This document shows positions 26,102 to 34,342 of a stretch of 64,000 bases of DNA, one piece after another. The DNA lies in the NCBI RefSeq assembly GCF_900240945.1, contig NZ_OESG01000013.1, positions 186,001-250,000 of the forward strand, given 5' to 3'. The notes under the pieces are model-generated. The model searched no databases. It was not told the origin of the DNA and saw only the letters and a program-made list of their open reading frames with translations. Source of the stretch: Mycobacterium sp. 3519A (GTDB taxonomy: Bacteria; Actinomycetota; Actinomycetes; Mycobacteriales; Mycobacteriaceae). The number at the start of each line of letters is the position of its first letter. Positions within the stretch are counted from its first letter, which is position 1. Both the position numbers and the translations under genes were made by a program.

Positions 26102-27063
26102 AGGAACAGCTGGCGGTGCCGCGGGCGGAGTTCCGCTCGTACTACGGGCGGCCGATTCTCAAACCGCCCGTGTGGAATTGGATGATCGCGGCGTACTTGT
26201 TCTGCGGCGGATGGTCGGCGGGTTCGGCGCTGCTGGCCGCCGGCGCCGACGTGACAGGCAGGCCGGGGCTGCGGCGCGGGTCGCGGGTGGGCGCGTTGCT
26301 CAGCATCGTGGCGAGCTTGTACTTCCTGGTGGCGGATCTGGGTCGTCCGGAGCGGTTCCATCACATGCTGCGGGTGGCGAAACCCAGTTCGCCGATGAGC
26401 ATGGGCACGTGGATCTTGTCGGCGTACGGTCCTGGGGCGGGGTTGGCGGGTGTGGCCGAACTGATGCCGGGCCGGATGCGGCGCAGCCGGCTGGGCCGGT
26501 TGGTGTGGTGGCTGGCCAGGCCGGCCGGTGTGTGGGCGGCGGCGACGGGGCCGGGTGTGGCGTCGTATACGGCAGTGCTGTTGTCGCAGACCGCCGTTCC
26601 GGCGTGGCGCGAGGCGCATCCGTATCTGCCGTTCGTGTTCACCGGTTCGGCGGCGGCAAGCGGTGGGGGTTGGGGGATGGTGGTCGCGCCGCACGGTGAG
26701 TCCGGCCCGGCACGGCGGATGGCAGTCGCCGGCGCGGGTTTGGAGGTGGCGGCGTCACGGTTGATGGAGAAGCGGCTGGGGCTGTCGGCCGAGGCCTACA
26801 CGACCGGAAAGGCACACCGATTGCGGCAGTGGTCGGAGTATCTGACCGTCGGAGGAGCGCTCGGTGCGGCGGTGAGCCGGCACCGCGCGGTGACGGTGGC
26901 GTCGGGCCTGGCGCTGTTGGCCGGCAGCGCATTACAGCGGTTCGGCGTCTTCGAAGCGGGCGTGGAATCGACACGCGACCCGAAGTATGTGGTGGTTCCG
27001 CAGCGGGAACGGCTCGCCGCCGGGCAGCCGGCACGTGGCGACCGTTCTGCCGCGACCAAGTGA
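26098..27063 (+). CDS. NrfD/PsrC-like membrane subunit of formate dehydrogenase
   Basis: A 321-residue polytopic membrane protein with about eight hydrophobic segments. YYGRPILKPPVWNWMIAAYLFCGGWSAGSALLA, LYFLVADLGRPERFHHMLRVAKP and SPMSMGTWILSAYGP are NrfD-type signatures around the quinone pocket. It likely passes electrons from the Fe-S subunit to menaquinone. The start at 26098 overlaps the preceding stop (ATGA); an upstream in-frame ATG at 26029 lies inside the Fe-S gene and is rejected. The C-terminal segment RDPKYVVVPQRER is typical of the actinobacterial subunit. Confidence 0.88.
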   Translation: MKEQLAVPRAEFRSYYGRPILKPPVWNWMIAAYLFCGGWSAGSALLAAGADVTGRPGLRRGSRVGALLSIVASLYFLVADLGRPERFHHMLRVAKPSSPMSMGTWILSAYGPGAGLAGVAELMPGRMRRSRLGRLVWWLARPAGVWAAATGPGVASYTAVLLSQTAVPAWREAHPYLPFVFTGSAAASGGGWGMVVAPHGESGPARRMAVAGAGLEVAASRLMEKRLGLSAEAYTTGKAHRLRQWSEYLTVGGALGAAVSRHRAVTVASGLALLAGSALQRFGVFEAGVESTRDPKYVVVPQRERLAAGQPARGDRSAATK

Positions 27064-27099
27064 CCATTTCGAAAGTGCCCGCCTGTGAGCGACTTTGAG

Positions 27100-28345
27100 T
27101 TAGTTGTCGCTGGGTGGTGGTTGGGGTTCGTAGGGGTTGCACCACCACCAGTCGGCGCGTTCGCCCAGCGGTCCGGTCCAGGGTGGAACGTCGGGTGGTG
27201 GGCCGTTGGGTGGGCGACCGTGAGGTCAGTGGGGTGCCGTCGCTGTCGGTGACGACGAGCGCCTCGGCGGGCCCGGTGATGGTGATCTCGCCTTTGTGGT
27301 GCATGCGGTGGTGGTACGGGCAAACGAGCACCAGGTTGTCCAACTCGGTCAGCCCGCCGTCTTCCCAGTGGATGATGTGGTGGGCATGCAGTCCCCGGGT
27401 GGCCCCGCAGCCGGGGACCGCGCAGGTGGGGTGGCGGTGTTCCAACGCCCGGCGTAGTCGCCGGTTGATGGTGCGGGTGGTGCGTCCGGTGCCGACGAGC
27501 CGTCCGCAGCGTTCGAACCACGCCTCACAGGTGGCATCACAGGTGAGGTATTGGCGGTCGGCATCGGAGAGCAGCGGACCTAGGTGCAGGTTGGCGATGC
27601 GCTGTTCGACATCCAGGTGCACGATCACGGTGGTGCGCTGGCCGTGCGGGCGGGCCGCCACATCGGCGTCCCAGCCGGCCTCGACCAGGCGCATGAAGGC
27701 TTGCGCATTGGTCGGTAGCGGCGGGCGCGCTTCCTGGGTGCTGTCGCGGTGGTCGTGTTTGTACTCGTTGACCAACGCGTCCCGGTGTGAGGCCAGCGCG
27801 GCATCAAAGGTGGCGGCCTGATCGGTGGGCAGGGTGATCCGATACTTCGTGCACGTCTCGTCCGCAGTTTTGCTGAACGAGGCTTGCGGCGCCGGCGTGG
27901 GATCCGGATCCGGGCGCGGCTCCAACTTCACCGCCGTGCGCAACTGACTCACCGTGGCCACCGCCGCCAACTCGGCGTAATGGGCATCGGATCCCTCACC
28001 GGCGCGGGCGGCGATCACCCCGACCTGATCCAACGACAGCCGGCCTTCCCGCATCGCGGCCGTGCATTGGGGAAACTCCTCACTGCGGTCGGCGATCGTG
28101 GTGATCGTGTGCGCGGTCGTCGACGACAGTCCGAGTCGCCAGGCCATCAACGCGGCCACCGACCGCGCCCCCGTCGCCCCCCACAGGTTGTCCCGGTCGA
28201 TCTGCGCGGCGATCTCCACAATGCGCCCATCAATGGCATTGCGCTGCCCCGCCAATTCGGCCAATTCCTCGTACAGCACTTCCAGACGGTCGCTGCGAGA
28301 CACCGCAGGACCGTCGAACGAAGCAGCAGACGGAATCGGAAACAT
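27100..28345 (-). pseudogene. DUF222/HNH endonuclease (13E12 family), C-terminal frameshift
   Basis: The product from ATG 28345 is a DUF222 domain protein with a C-terminal HNH nuclease: residue stretch LHAHHIIHWEDGGLTELDN then LVCPYHHRMHH. Downstream, the frame reads unrelated Arg/Thr-rich sequence and would run into the opposite strand of the formate dehydrogenase membrane subunit to 26639. In another frame the expected family tail, GPLGERADWWWCNPYEPQ, ends at TAA 27100-27102. One extra base near 27221-27230 explains this, and the span 27100-28345 is 3n+1 nt. The HNH core is intact, so a tail-altered but active protein, or a sequencing error, remains possible. Confidence 0.75.
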
Positions 28346-28573
28346 GACCCCATCATCACCACCACCCACGACAAGATGCCCATCCGAAAACCGCGCCTGT
28401 GGATGAATTCGGGTCTGGGGATAAACCCAAGGGGTTCATTCCCATTCGGGGCGAGTTATGCGTCACACCGGGTCACATTTACGGCTAGCAGGAATGGCGG
28501 TTTGGGCGTTCACCGTGACGACATTGAATTAACAACGGCGCAACATGGAACACGTCAGCCTGAAGGAGAAGAA

Positions 28574-28780
28574 ATGAAACTGAGTTACGCCGCACCGCTG
28601 GCGATCGCTACCTTTGCCGCCGCGATCGGATTGGCGCCGCTCGCCTCCGCGGATGCAACCGTGCACCAAAACAATGGCAACACCGAGATCACAGCCACTC
28701 CCGGTGCCGCCGCTCACGAAGCTGCCCAGCAGCAGCAGCCGTTCGGTGGGGCCGAAGGCGCGCTGATCTTTCACCACTAG
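28574..28780 (+). CDS. Small secreted protein, 68 aa
   Basis: ATG at 28574 has a strong GAAGGAGAAG site. The peptide has a clear Sec signal, a hydrophobic core (YAAPLAIATFAAAIGLAPL) and a probable cleavage after ASA near residue 27. The mature part, about 41 residues, is Asn/Gln/Ala-rich with a QQQQPFGG stretch and no cysteines. I recognise no family. A perfect hairpin terminator follows 12 nt after the stop, supporting a discrete small transcription unit. The 228-bp upstream gap (28346-28573) shows no other feature. Confidence 0.8.
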   Translation: MKLSYAAPLAIATFAAAIGLAPLASADATVHQNNGNTEITATPGAAAHEAAQQQQPFGGAEGALIFHH

Positions 28781-28792
28781 AAACCCGCTCAC

Positions 28793-28830
28793 CGCTTCGG
28801 GCCGGACGCTACAGCGTCCGGCCCGAAGCG
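28793..28830. terminator. Perfect 17-bp hairpin terminator
   Basis: CGCTTCGGGCCGGACGC and its exact complement are separated by TACA, directly after the small secreted-protein gene. There is no T-tract, but stem length and position support termination. Confidence 0.8.
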
Positions 28831-28850
28831 CTTGATAGCGTCAGGAATTG

Positions 28851-30434
28851 ATGACTCCTCCGTTCTCGTGGCAGCTGCCGTACGCCTGGCCGCGCAAACC
28901 GCTGATGGCCCGCAACATCGTCGCGACCTCACAACCGTTGGCTGCGCAGGCCGGTCTGAGGATGATGGCCGGTGGCGGCAACGCGGTTGACGCGATCATT
29001 GCGACCGCGATCACACTGACCTTGGTAGAACCTGTGTCCAACGGCATCGGGTCGGATGCGTTCGCGATCGTCTGGGACGGACAGCAACTGCACGGGTTGA
29101 ACGCGTCCGGCCGGTCACCGGTGGCGTGGACACCGGAGTACTTCACCGAGGGCGCCGTGCCCGCAATGGGCTGGAACTCGGTGACGGTGCCCGGGGCGGT
29201 GTCGGCGTGGGCGGAGCTCCATGCGAAGTTCGGCCGGCTGCCCTTCGCCCGGTTGTTCGAGCCCGCGATTGACTACGGCCGCAACGGTTTTCTGGTGTCG
29301 CCGACGGTCGCCGGGCAGTGGGCCGCGCAGGTGCAGCTGTACGCCGGACAGCCAGGGTTCGCCGAAGCGTTCATGCCCGACGGGCGGGCACCGCGACCCG
29401 GCGAGCTGTTCCGATTGCCCGAGCACGCCGCCACCCTGGAGAAGATCGCCGAGACGAATGGCGAAGCCTTCTACCGCGGTGAACTGGCCGAGGCGATGGA
29501 AGCACATTCGACGGCCAACGGCGGCGCGCTGCGCGTGGCCGACCTAGCGGGACACCGCGCCGACTGGGTCGGCACCATCACCGGCGACTACCGCGGTTAC
29601 ACGGTGCACGAGATTCCGCCCAACGGCCAGGGCATCGTCGCGTTGATCGCGCTCGGCATCCTGCAGCACTTCGACATCGCTTCGCTGCCCGTCGATTCGG
29701 CCGACAGCGTGCACCTGCAGATCGAGGCGGTGAAACTTGCCTTCGCCGACGCGCTCGCCTACGTGTCCGACGGCGACCACATGGCGGTCACCACACAGCA
29801 GTTGCTCGACAAAGAATACCTGAGGCAGCGGGCCGAGCTGATTGACCGACACCGCGCGAAACCCGTTGTGGCGGGCCAACCCCGGGGCGGAACGGTGTAC
29901 CTCACCGCCGCGGATGCCAACGGGATGATGGTGTCGATGATCCAGTCCAACTACATGGGCTTCGGCTCCGGTGTGGTGGTGCCGGGCACCGGCATCTCGC
30001 TGCAGAACCGCGGCGCGGGTTTCGTCGCCGAGCCTGGGCACCCCAACCAGGTCGGGCCGGCAAAACGCCCGTACCACACCATCATTCCCGGCTTCGTGAC
30101 GAAAGCCGGTGCGCCCGTGATGAGCTTCGGCGTGATGGGCGGCACCATGCAACCACAGGGCCATGTTCAGGTGATGGTCCGGATCGCCGACTACGGGCAG
30201 AACCCGCAGGCGGCCTGTGACGGTCCACGCTTCCGGTGGATCGGCGGACAGCAGGTCAGCGTCGAGGGCGGATTCCCGCCCGCCACGTTGGACGGACTAC
30301 GCGAGCGCGGACACGACCTCGTCACCGTCGACGACTACAACCAGTTCGGAAGCTGCCAGGCGATCTGGCGACTCGACGACGGCTATGTCGCGGCCAGCGA
30401 CCCGAGACGCGACGGGCAGGCGGTCGGTTTCTAG
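28851..30434 (+). CDS. Gamma-glutamyltransferase family protein
   Basis: An Ntn-hydrolase of about 527 residues. The large-subunit region contains RPSPVAWTPEYF-like and DYGRNGFLVSPTVAGQW elements (exact local forms are SGRSPVAWTPEYF and DYGRNGFLVSP). The autoprocessing site is Thr348 in QPRGGTVYLTAAD, followed by MVSMIQSNYMGFGSG and PGTGISLQNRGAGF of the small subunit. It resembles the YwrD-type branch rather than the classical glutathione enzyme. No signal peptide is visible, so it is probably cytoplasmic. ATG 28851 or the preceding TTG 28848 may initiate. Its stop abuts that of the convergent DUF4185 gene. Confidence 0.88.
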   Translation: MTPPFSWQLPYAWPRKPLMARNIVATSQPLAAQAGLRMMAGGGNAVDAIIATAITLTLVEPVSNGIGSDAFAIVWDGQQLHGLNASGRSPVAWTPEYFTEGAVPAMGWNSVTVPGAVSAWAELHAKFGRLPFARLFEPAIDYGRNGFLVSPTVAGQWAAQVQLYAGQPGFAEAFMPDGRAPRPGELFRLPEHAATLEKIAETNGEAFYRGELAEAMEAHSTANGGALRVADLAGHRADWVGTITGDYRGYTVHEIPPNGQGIVALIALGILQHFDIASLPVDSADSVHLQIEAVKLAFADALAYVSDGDHMAVTTQQLLDKEYLRQRAELIDRHRAKPVVAGQPRGGTVYLTAADANGMMVSMIQSNYMGFGSGVVVPGTGISLQNRGAGFVAEPGHPNQVGPAKRPYHTIIPGFVTKAGAPVMSFGVMGGTMQPQGHVQVMVRIADYGQNPQAACDGPRFRWIGGQQVSVEGGFPPATLDGLRERGHDLVTVDDYNQFGSCQAIWRLDDGYVAASDPRRDGQAVGF

Positions 30435-31844
30435 CTACGGCAGAACAGTTTTCATCAACATGACGTTGTAGGCCGTCCACTCCGACAAGTTGAAGTACAG
30501 CTCCCTGCCGGTCGACCAGGGATGCAGGAACGGTGCATAGATGCCGCCGGGGAACTGCATCGACGGCACGATCATCTGCTCCGGACCCCACGGCCCCTGC
30601 GGTGCAGGCGCGGTCCTGAACACCACGTCGTTCATGCCGTTGCAGTACATGATCAGGTACTGCCTCAGGTAGGTGTTGAACTGGGCCGACATCTCGCCAA
30701 CCGGACCTGGAACCACCGGCGTCGCCGCCGCCGGATTGCCTGGCACCCAGGCGTTCTGGTCGGAGTTCCAGTACTCGTACTTGGTCACGTCCGCGATCGC
30801 GCTTGGCGCGACACGCGCGACGTACGCCGATCCGCCGCGGCCCGCCGGCGTGCCGAACGAGTAGATGTACGGATCGCCGGGACCGGGCTTGAGGAACGCC
30901 CCCTGCTGGAAATTCTCGTTACCCGCGACGTGCCGGGCGCCGGGAATCGCGTCGGGCCTTGGTGTGCGGACCGACCCGGGGTAGACGCCCCACCGCTCAC
31001 CGTTGTCCGGTGACACCGCGATCGCCGAATAGTTGGTTGTCCACGCGCCGTTGGCATCCCAACTCTTGATGGACATGTAGTTGACGTACTGGTTGCCGCC
31101 GACGGAGATGCCTGCGGTCGGAATGATGCCCGTCTCGTCGGGCGCCCATCTGGTGCTGTTGATGATCTGCTTCGAGATACCCCGCGCCCACAATGGCGAG
31201 TTCGCCACACTGACCGTGTTGGACAGCGAGCCGTCCTGGCTGCGCATCAGCACGTTGTAGCGCCACTGGTGACCGGGAACGCTGCAATAGCCGGAGGTGT
31301 CGCCGAACGCCATCAGCACTTGGTGAGATCCGTTGTCCCACATGATGCCCAGGTCGGTTCCGGAGATGGCGAACCGGGACAGCGTGTTGTTCGGGCTCTC
31401 CGGCCCGGTCACCCAGCCGACGAGCGACGTCCCCGGCGGGGAAGGTGCCGCCGCAGGCGGCGGTGCCGGAGCAGCCTCCGGAACCGGTTGAGCCGCAACG
31501 GGTGGCGCCGGTTCGGTGGCCGCGGCCGGAGGAGGCGGCGGCGGGGCGACAGCGGCTTGCTGCTGCAGGCGCGCGGAGCGCTGACCCATCAGGTTCATCA
31601 CCGCCGACGTGATGGGCCCGATCTTGGGCAGCGGCGCTGCGGTGTTCGCATAGGCGGGTCGGTGCCCTCGTGGCGGTCCGCCGTTGGTGGGCAGCGGTTG
31701 GGCAGGCGCCTCGACCTGAGGCTGGCCGGCCGCCGCCGCATCCGTGCACGGCTCGGCGCTCACCGGCGCCGCGACGCCGATCCCGACACAAAGCACAATC
31801 GCGGACGCCACCGATACCGGGGCAATTCGCGGACGCGGCGACAT
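30435..31844 (-). CDS. Secreted DUF4185 protein, candidate GH183 endo-D-arabinanase
   Basis: A 469-residue exported protein: signal peptide VASAIVLCVGIGVAAPVSA at the N-terminus, then a Pro/Ala-rich linker to about residue 150, then the DUF4185 domain with SRFAISGTDLGIMWDNGS, MAFGDTSGYC, QQGAFLKPGPGDPYIYSFGTPAGR and PFLHPWSTGRELYFNLSEW. DUF4185 proteins have been assigned to CAZy family GH183, endo-acting D-arabinanases that cut arabinogalactan or lipoarabinomannan; the activity here is inferred. Catalytic acids cannot be assigned by eye. GAAAGG precedes the ATG. The linker suggests attachment or crossing of the cell wall. Confidence 0.85.
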   Translation of the reverse strand: MSPRPRIAPVSVASAIVLCVGIGVAAPVSAEPCTDAAAAGQPQVEAPAQPLPTNGGPPRGHRPAYANTAAPLPKIGPITSAVMNLMGQRSARLQQQAAVAPPPPPPAAATEPAPPVAAQPVPEAAPAPPPAAAPSPPGTSLVGWVTGPESPNNTLSRFAISGTDLGIMWDNGSHQVLMAFGDTSGYCSVPGHQWRYNVLMRSQDGSLSNTVSVANSPLWARGISKQIINSTRWAPDETGIIPTAGISVGGNQYVNYMSIKSWDANGAWTTNYSAIAVSPDNGERWGVYPGSVRTPRPDAIPGARHVAGNENFQQGAFLKPGPGDPYIYSFGTPAGRGGSAYVARVAPSAIADVTKYEYWNSDQNAWVPGNPAAATPVVPGPVGEMSAQFNTYLRQYLIMYCNGMNDVVFRTAPAPQGPWGPEQMIVPSMQFPGGIYAPFLHPWSTGRELYFNLSEWTAYNVMLMKTVLP

Positions 31845-31905
31845 GACACACCTTTCGAGGGGGCATGACGTCGCTTGGACGTCAGGAGTCGACTGTTGTG
31901 ACAGT

Positions 31906-31931
31906 AGTGATCAGTGAGGTCGAAGTGATCA
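31906..31931. repeat. Two direct AGTGATCA repeats upstream of the DUF4185 gene
   Basis: AGTGATCA occurs at 31906-31913 and 31924-31931, 18 bp apart, 62-87 bp upstream of the DUF4185 start. Each contains palindromic TGATCA. This could be a tandem regulator site; the binding protein is unknown. Confidence 0.35.
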
Positions 31932-31971
31932 TTGATGTGCTGATAGGTATGCATCCGTGACCGTGTCGCTA

Positions 31972-31983
31972 TACATCGATGTA
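31972..31983. promoter_or_regulatory. 12-bp palindrome in the divergent intergenic region
   Basis: TACATCGATGTA is a perfect palindrome in the 283-bp region between the divergent DUF4185 and septum-formation-domain genes. It could be an operator for either gene. Nothing else in the interval is recognisable apart from the paired AGTGATCA repeats. Confidence 0.35.
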
Positions 31984-32127
31984 ATTCTGAAATCGGTCAG
32001 CAATCGAAAGGCATGTTGCTGACGGGACCGTCAAATGTGGCATCTTGGCAGGCCAACGAACTGAAAGTTCGATAACAGATCTTTGCTTTGCCATGCAGCG
32101 GGACATTTCGTGTGTTCCCATCGGTGG

Positions 32128-33366
32128 ATGTCTGTGAGGCAGCGCTGGCCCGACGAGGTGTCCACCGACCTGGTCCCGGTGCACGCGGCGGAGGAAGCTG
32201 GCGACGAGTCGCGTGCCGACATACCGCTGTGGATGCTGAAGTTGCTGCTCATCGTCGTGGCCATCGGCGTCGTGGTCGCGTCGGTCGCCGTGATCGTGCA
32301 GATGACCGACCGCTCGGCAACCAACTCCCCGACCGCCGCGGCGGGCGGGGACTGCCTGACGTGGCCGCCCGGCGAGCCGGATCGCGCATCGCGGGTCGAC
32401 TGTTCCGGCGAGCACCTTTTCGAGGTCGTCAGTTCAGAGGCCGCGGCCGACGAGCAGGCTTGCGCGCAAGCGGTCGAGCGCAGCCTCGGGACACGCTACG
32501 ACCCGAATGGCCGCTTCGTCGTCGGAGCGGTATCGGTGTCCGGCCAGACGATGTGCGGCCTGCAGTTGCCGAGCAACGGCGTCGCGTCGGTGCCATTCAA
32601 GGGCCGCGTCGTCGATCAGGACCAGTCGCTTATCTGGCCGACAGGCACCTGCCTAGGGATCCGCGACGGCCAGACGACCGACGTCGCGGTCGAGTGCGGT
32701 CTGCCGCACGCGCTGGAAGTCACTGGGACAGTGGACCTTTCCGCCCACTTCGGCCAATCGGCACCATCGACCGCTACTCAGGACACGCTGTTGCGTGAGG
32801 TGTGTGGCGCAGCGACGTCGGCCTACCTGGCGCCGGTGCCGCTGACCGACACTGGCCTGGCGGTGCGCTCTCAGCCGATCGATGCGGCCGGATGGGCGGC
32901 GGGCAGCCGCAAGGTGGCGTGCCGCATCGGGGCGCCGAAAGACGGCGGCGGGTGGGCGACGTTGGTGCGCAGTGCGAAGGACGGCGTCGTGGTCGACGGG
33001 CGACGCGGCGCGGCACTGCCCGCGCCGGCACCCGAACCGCCTGCGCCCGTGGAAGTCTCGGCTCCGGCCGAACCCGCGCCCGTCGAACCGGCCCCCGCCG
33101 TGGAGGCGGCCGCCCCGGTCAGCGAGACACCTGCGCCGTCGACCGTCGCCGAAGTGCCGGTCCGGGTGAACCGCGAAACCGACGAATCCGCCACTGCCGC
33201 AACGCCGGTACCGCATCTGGACGGTGCGGAGGCCCCGGGACCGATCCCGCACATGGCGGGACCCACCGTGCCGGGACCGGTGCCGCACATGGTCGACTCG
33301 GTGGCGCCGGGACCGGCGTCGGGTGCGCTACCGGCAGAACAGACCGCGGAGTCGGCCACCCCTTAG
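32128..33366 (+). CDS. Septum formation-domain membrane protein
   Basis: A protein of about 412 residues from ATG 32128. An N-terminal cytoplasmic segment is followed by one membrane helix (MLKLLLIVVAIGVVVASVAVIV). Outside are two copies of the septum-formation-family domain, seen as GDCLTWPPGEPDRASRVDCSGEHLFEVV and later GTCLGIRDGQ..VECGLPHALEVTG, each with paired cysteines. The C-terminal 110 residues are Pro/Ala/Glu-rich with a repeated GPxPHM motif (GPIPHM, GPVPHM), probably an extended wall-spanning tail. The domain name reflects distant homology; a role in division is not shown. A longer start at 32083 is possible. Confidence 0.7.
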   Translation: MSVRQRWPDEVSTDLVPVHAAEEAGDESRADIPLWMLKLLLIVVAIGVVVASVAVIVQMTDRSATNSPTAAAGGDCLTWPPGEPDRASRVDCSGEHLFEVVSSEAAADEQACAQAVERSLGTRYDPNGRFVVGAVSVSGQTMCGLQLPSNGVASVPFKGRVVDQDQSLIWPTGTCLGIRDGQTTDVAVECGLPHALEVTGTVDLSAHFGQSAPSTATQDTLLREVCGAATSAYLAPVPLTDTGLAVRSQPIDAAGWAAGSRKVACRIGAPKDGGGWATLVRSAKDGVVVDGRRGAALPAPAPEPPAPVEVSAPAEPAPVEPAPAVEAAAPVSETPAPSTVAEVPVRVNRETDESATAATPVPHLDGAEAPGPIPHMAGPTVPGPVPHMVDSVAPGPASGALPAEQTAESATP

Positions 33367-33375
33367 CGGGCAGGA

Positions 33376-34074
33376 TCAGTCGCCCGTCACTGCGCTCTCG
33401 TGCTCCTCGACGAGCCAGCGCGCCACGTCGACGAGCTTGATGTTGGTTTCCTTGGACGCCTTGGCCAGCAGGTTGAACGCTTGCAGGCCGGTCAGGTGGT
33501 CGCGGTGCATCAGCAGGCCCTTGGCCTGTCCGATGACGTCGCGGCTGGCCAGTGCGGCCTGGAAGTTCGTCTCCGCGGTGGCACCGATCATGGCGACGGC
33601 CGCGTGCTGGGCGAGGATCGTGCCGACATCCACCGAATCGTCGGAGAAGACGTCGGGCTCGCCTGCGTACAGATTCAGCGCGCCGAGGTTCTCCGAGCGG
33701 ACGAATAGTTGGAACGACAGCAGGCTGCGGACGCCCAACTCCGTTGCTTGCTGCGCGAATTGAGGCCACCTGCCGTCCGTCGTCATGTCGGCGATGTGGA
33801 CGGTGTGGTGCTCCCGCAGCGCCGTCAGGCACGGTCCATCGCCGAGTTCGGACTGCAGGTCGTCCAGTTTGGCGACGATCGGGTCGGTCGGGACCTCGGC
33901 GACGACCCGGCGTCCGTGAATCGTCGAGATGCCCGCCCACCGCGCGCCGGGCACGATGTGCGCGGCGGCGTCTACGATCGCGCGCAGCGTGTCCGCGGTG
34001 CCACTCTGCGCCTGCATGTCGACGGCTAGATCACCGAGGAGGCGGGCCAGCCGGTGGTGAACATCACCGGCCAT
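33376..34074 (-). CDS. GAF-ANTAR domain RNA-binding regulator
   Basis: A 232-residue protein. Residues 20-165 form a GAF domain (DTLRAIVDAAAHIVPGARWAGIS, LGDGPCLTAL, LLSFQLFVRSENLGALNLYA). Residues 170-228 form an ANTAR domain with NFQAALASRDVIGQAKGLLM and a C-terminal helix bundle. ANTAR proteins bind paired hexaloop hairpins in nascent mRNA to prevent termination; the GAF part senses an unknown small molecule. It has no recognisable histidine-kinase partner next to it. A degenerate second copy is not seen. Confidence 0.88.
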   Translation of the reverse strand: MAGDVHHRLARLLGDLAVDMQAQSGTADTLRAIVDAAAHIVPGARWAGISTIHGRRVVAEVPTDPIVAKLDDLQSELGDGPCLTALREHHTVHIADMTTDGRWPQFAQQATELGVRSLLSFQLFVRSENLGALNLYAGEPDVFSDDSVDVGTILAQHAAVAMIGATAETNFQAALASRDVIGQAKGLLMHRDHLTGLQAFNLLAKASKETNIKLVDVARWLVEEHESAVTGD

Positions 34075-34124
34075 GACAAAAGCGTAGGTCGGCCGCCTTG
34101 ACCGCGGACCGGATCGACACTTCA

Positions 34125-34149
34125 GGTTTGATTTCGCCGCCCGGGGTTA
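34125..34149 (+). promoter_or_regulatory. Possible SigF/SigB-type promoter
   Basis: GGTTT at 34125-34129 is followed after 14 nt by GGGTTA at 34144-34149, resembling the mycobacterial SigF consensus GGTTT-N15-17-GGGTA. It lies 31 nt before the GTG of the small zinc-ribbon gene. The spacing is slightly short, so this is tentative. Confidence 0.35.
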
Positions 34150-34179
34150 TATACCTTCCACCGGGCGAAAGGGACGGCG

Positions 34180-34338
34180 GTGGCGATCAATATTCCTGCT
34201 GAGGGCAGCGCGTTGGCGATCTGTCCGGCATGCGGGTATCCGACATGGGGTAACGGGCTGTGTGCGCCGTGCGCGCCGACGGTAGCGGACTCGATCAACG
34301 TGGCGGCCGACGTGTCGGACTTCAACCCCGCCGCCTAA
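34180..34338 (+). CDS. Small zinc-ribbon-like protein, 52 aa
   Basis: GTG at 34180 has GAAAGGGA upstream. The peptide carries two CxxC knuckles nine residues apart (Cys15-Cys18 in CPACG, Cys28-Cys31 in CAPC), a minimal zinc-ribbon arrangement, with an acidic hydrophobic C-terminus (VADSINVAADVSDF). No family is recognised. The stop lies 4 nt from the stop of the convergent membrane-protein gene. The ribosome-binding site and cysteine spacing argue for a real gene. Confidence 0.6.
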   Translation: MAINIPAEGSALAICPACGYPTWGNGLCAPCAPTVADSINVAADVSDFNPAA

Positions 34339-34342
34339 GCGG

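Noticed and set aside
26639..27099. C-terminal extension of the HNH gene
   Set aside because: Antisense to the formate dehydrogenase membrane subunit and outside family homology; explained by a frameshift.
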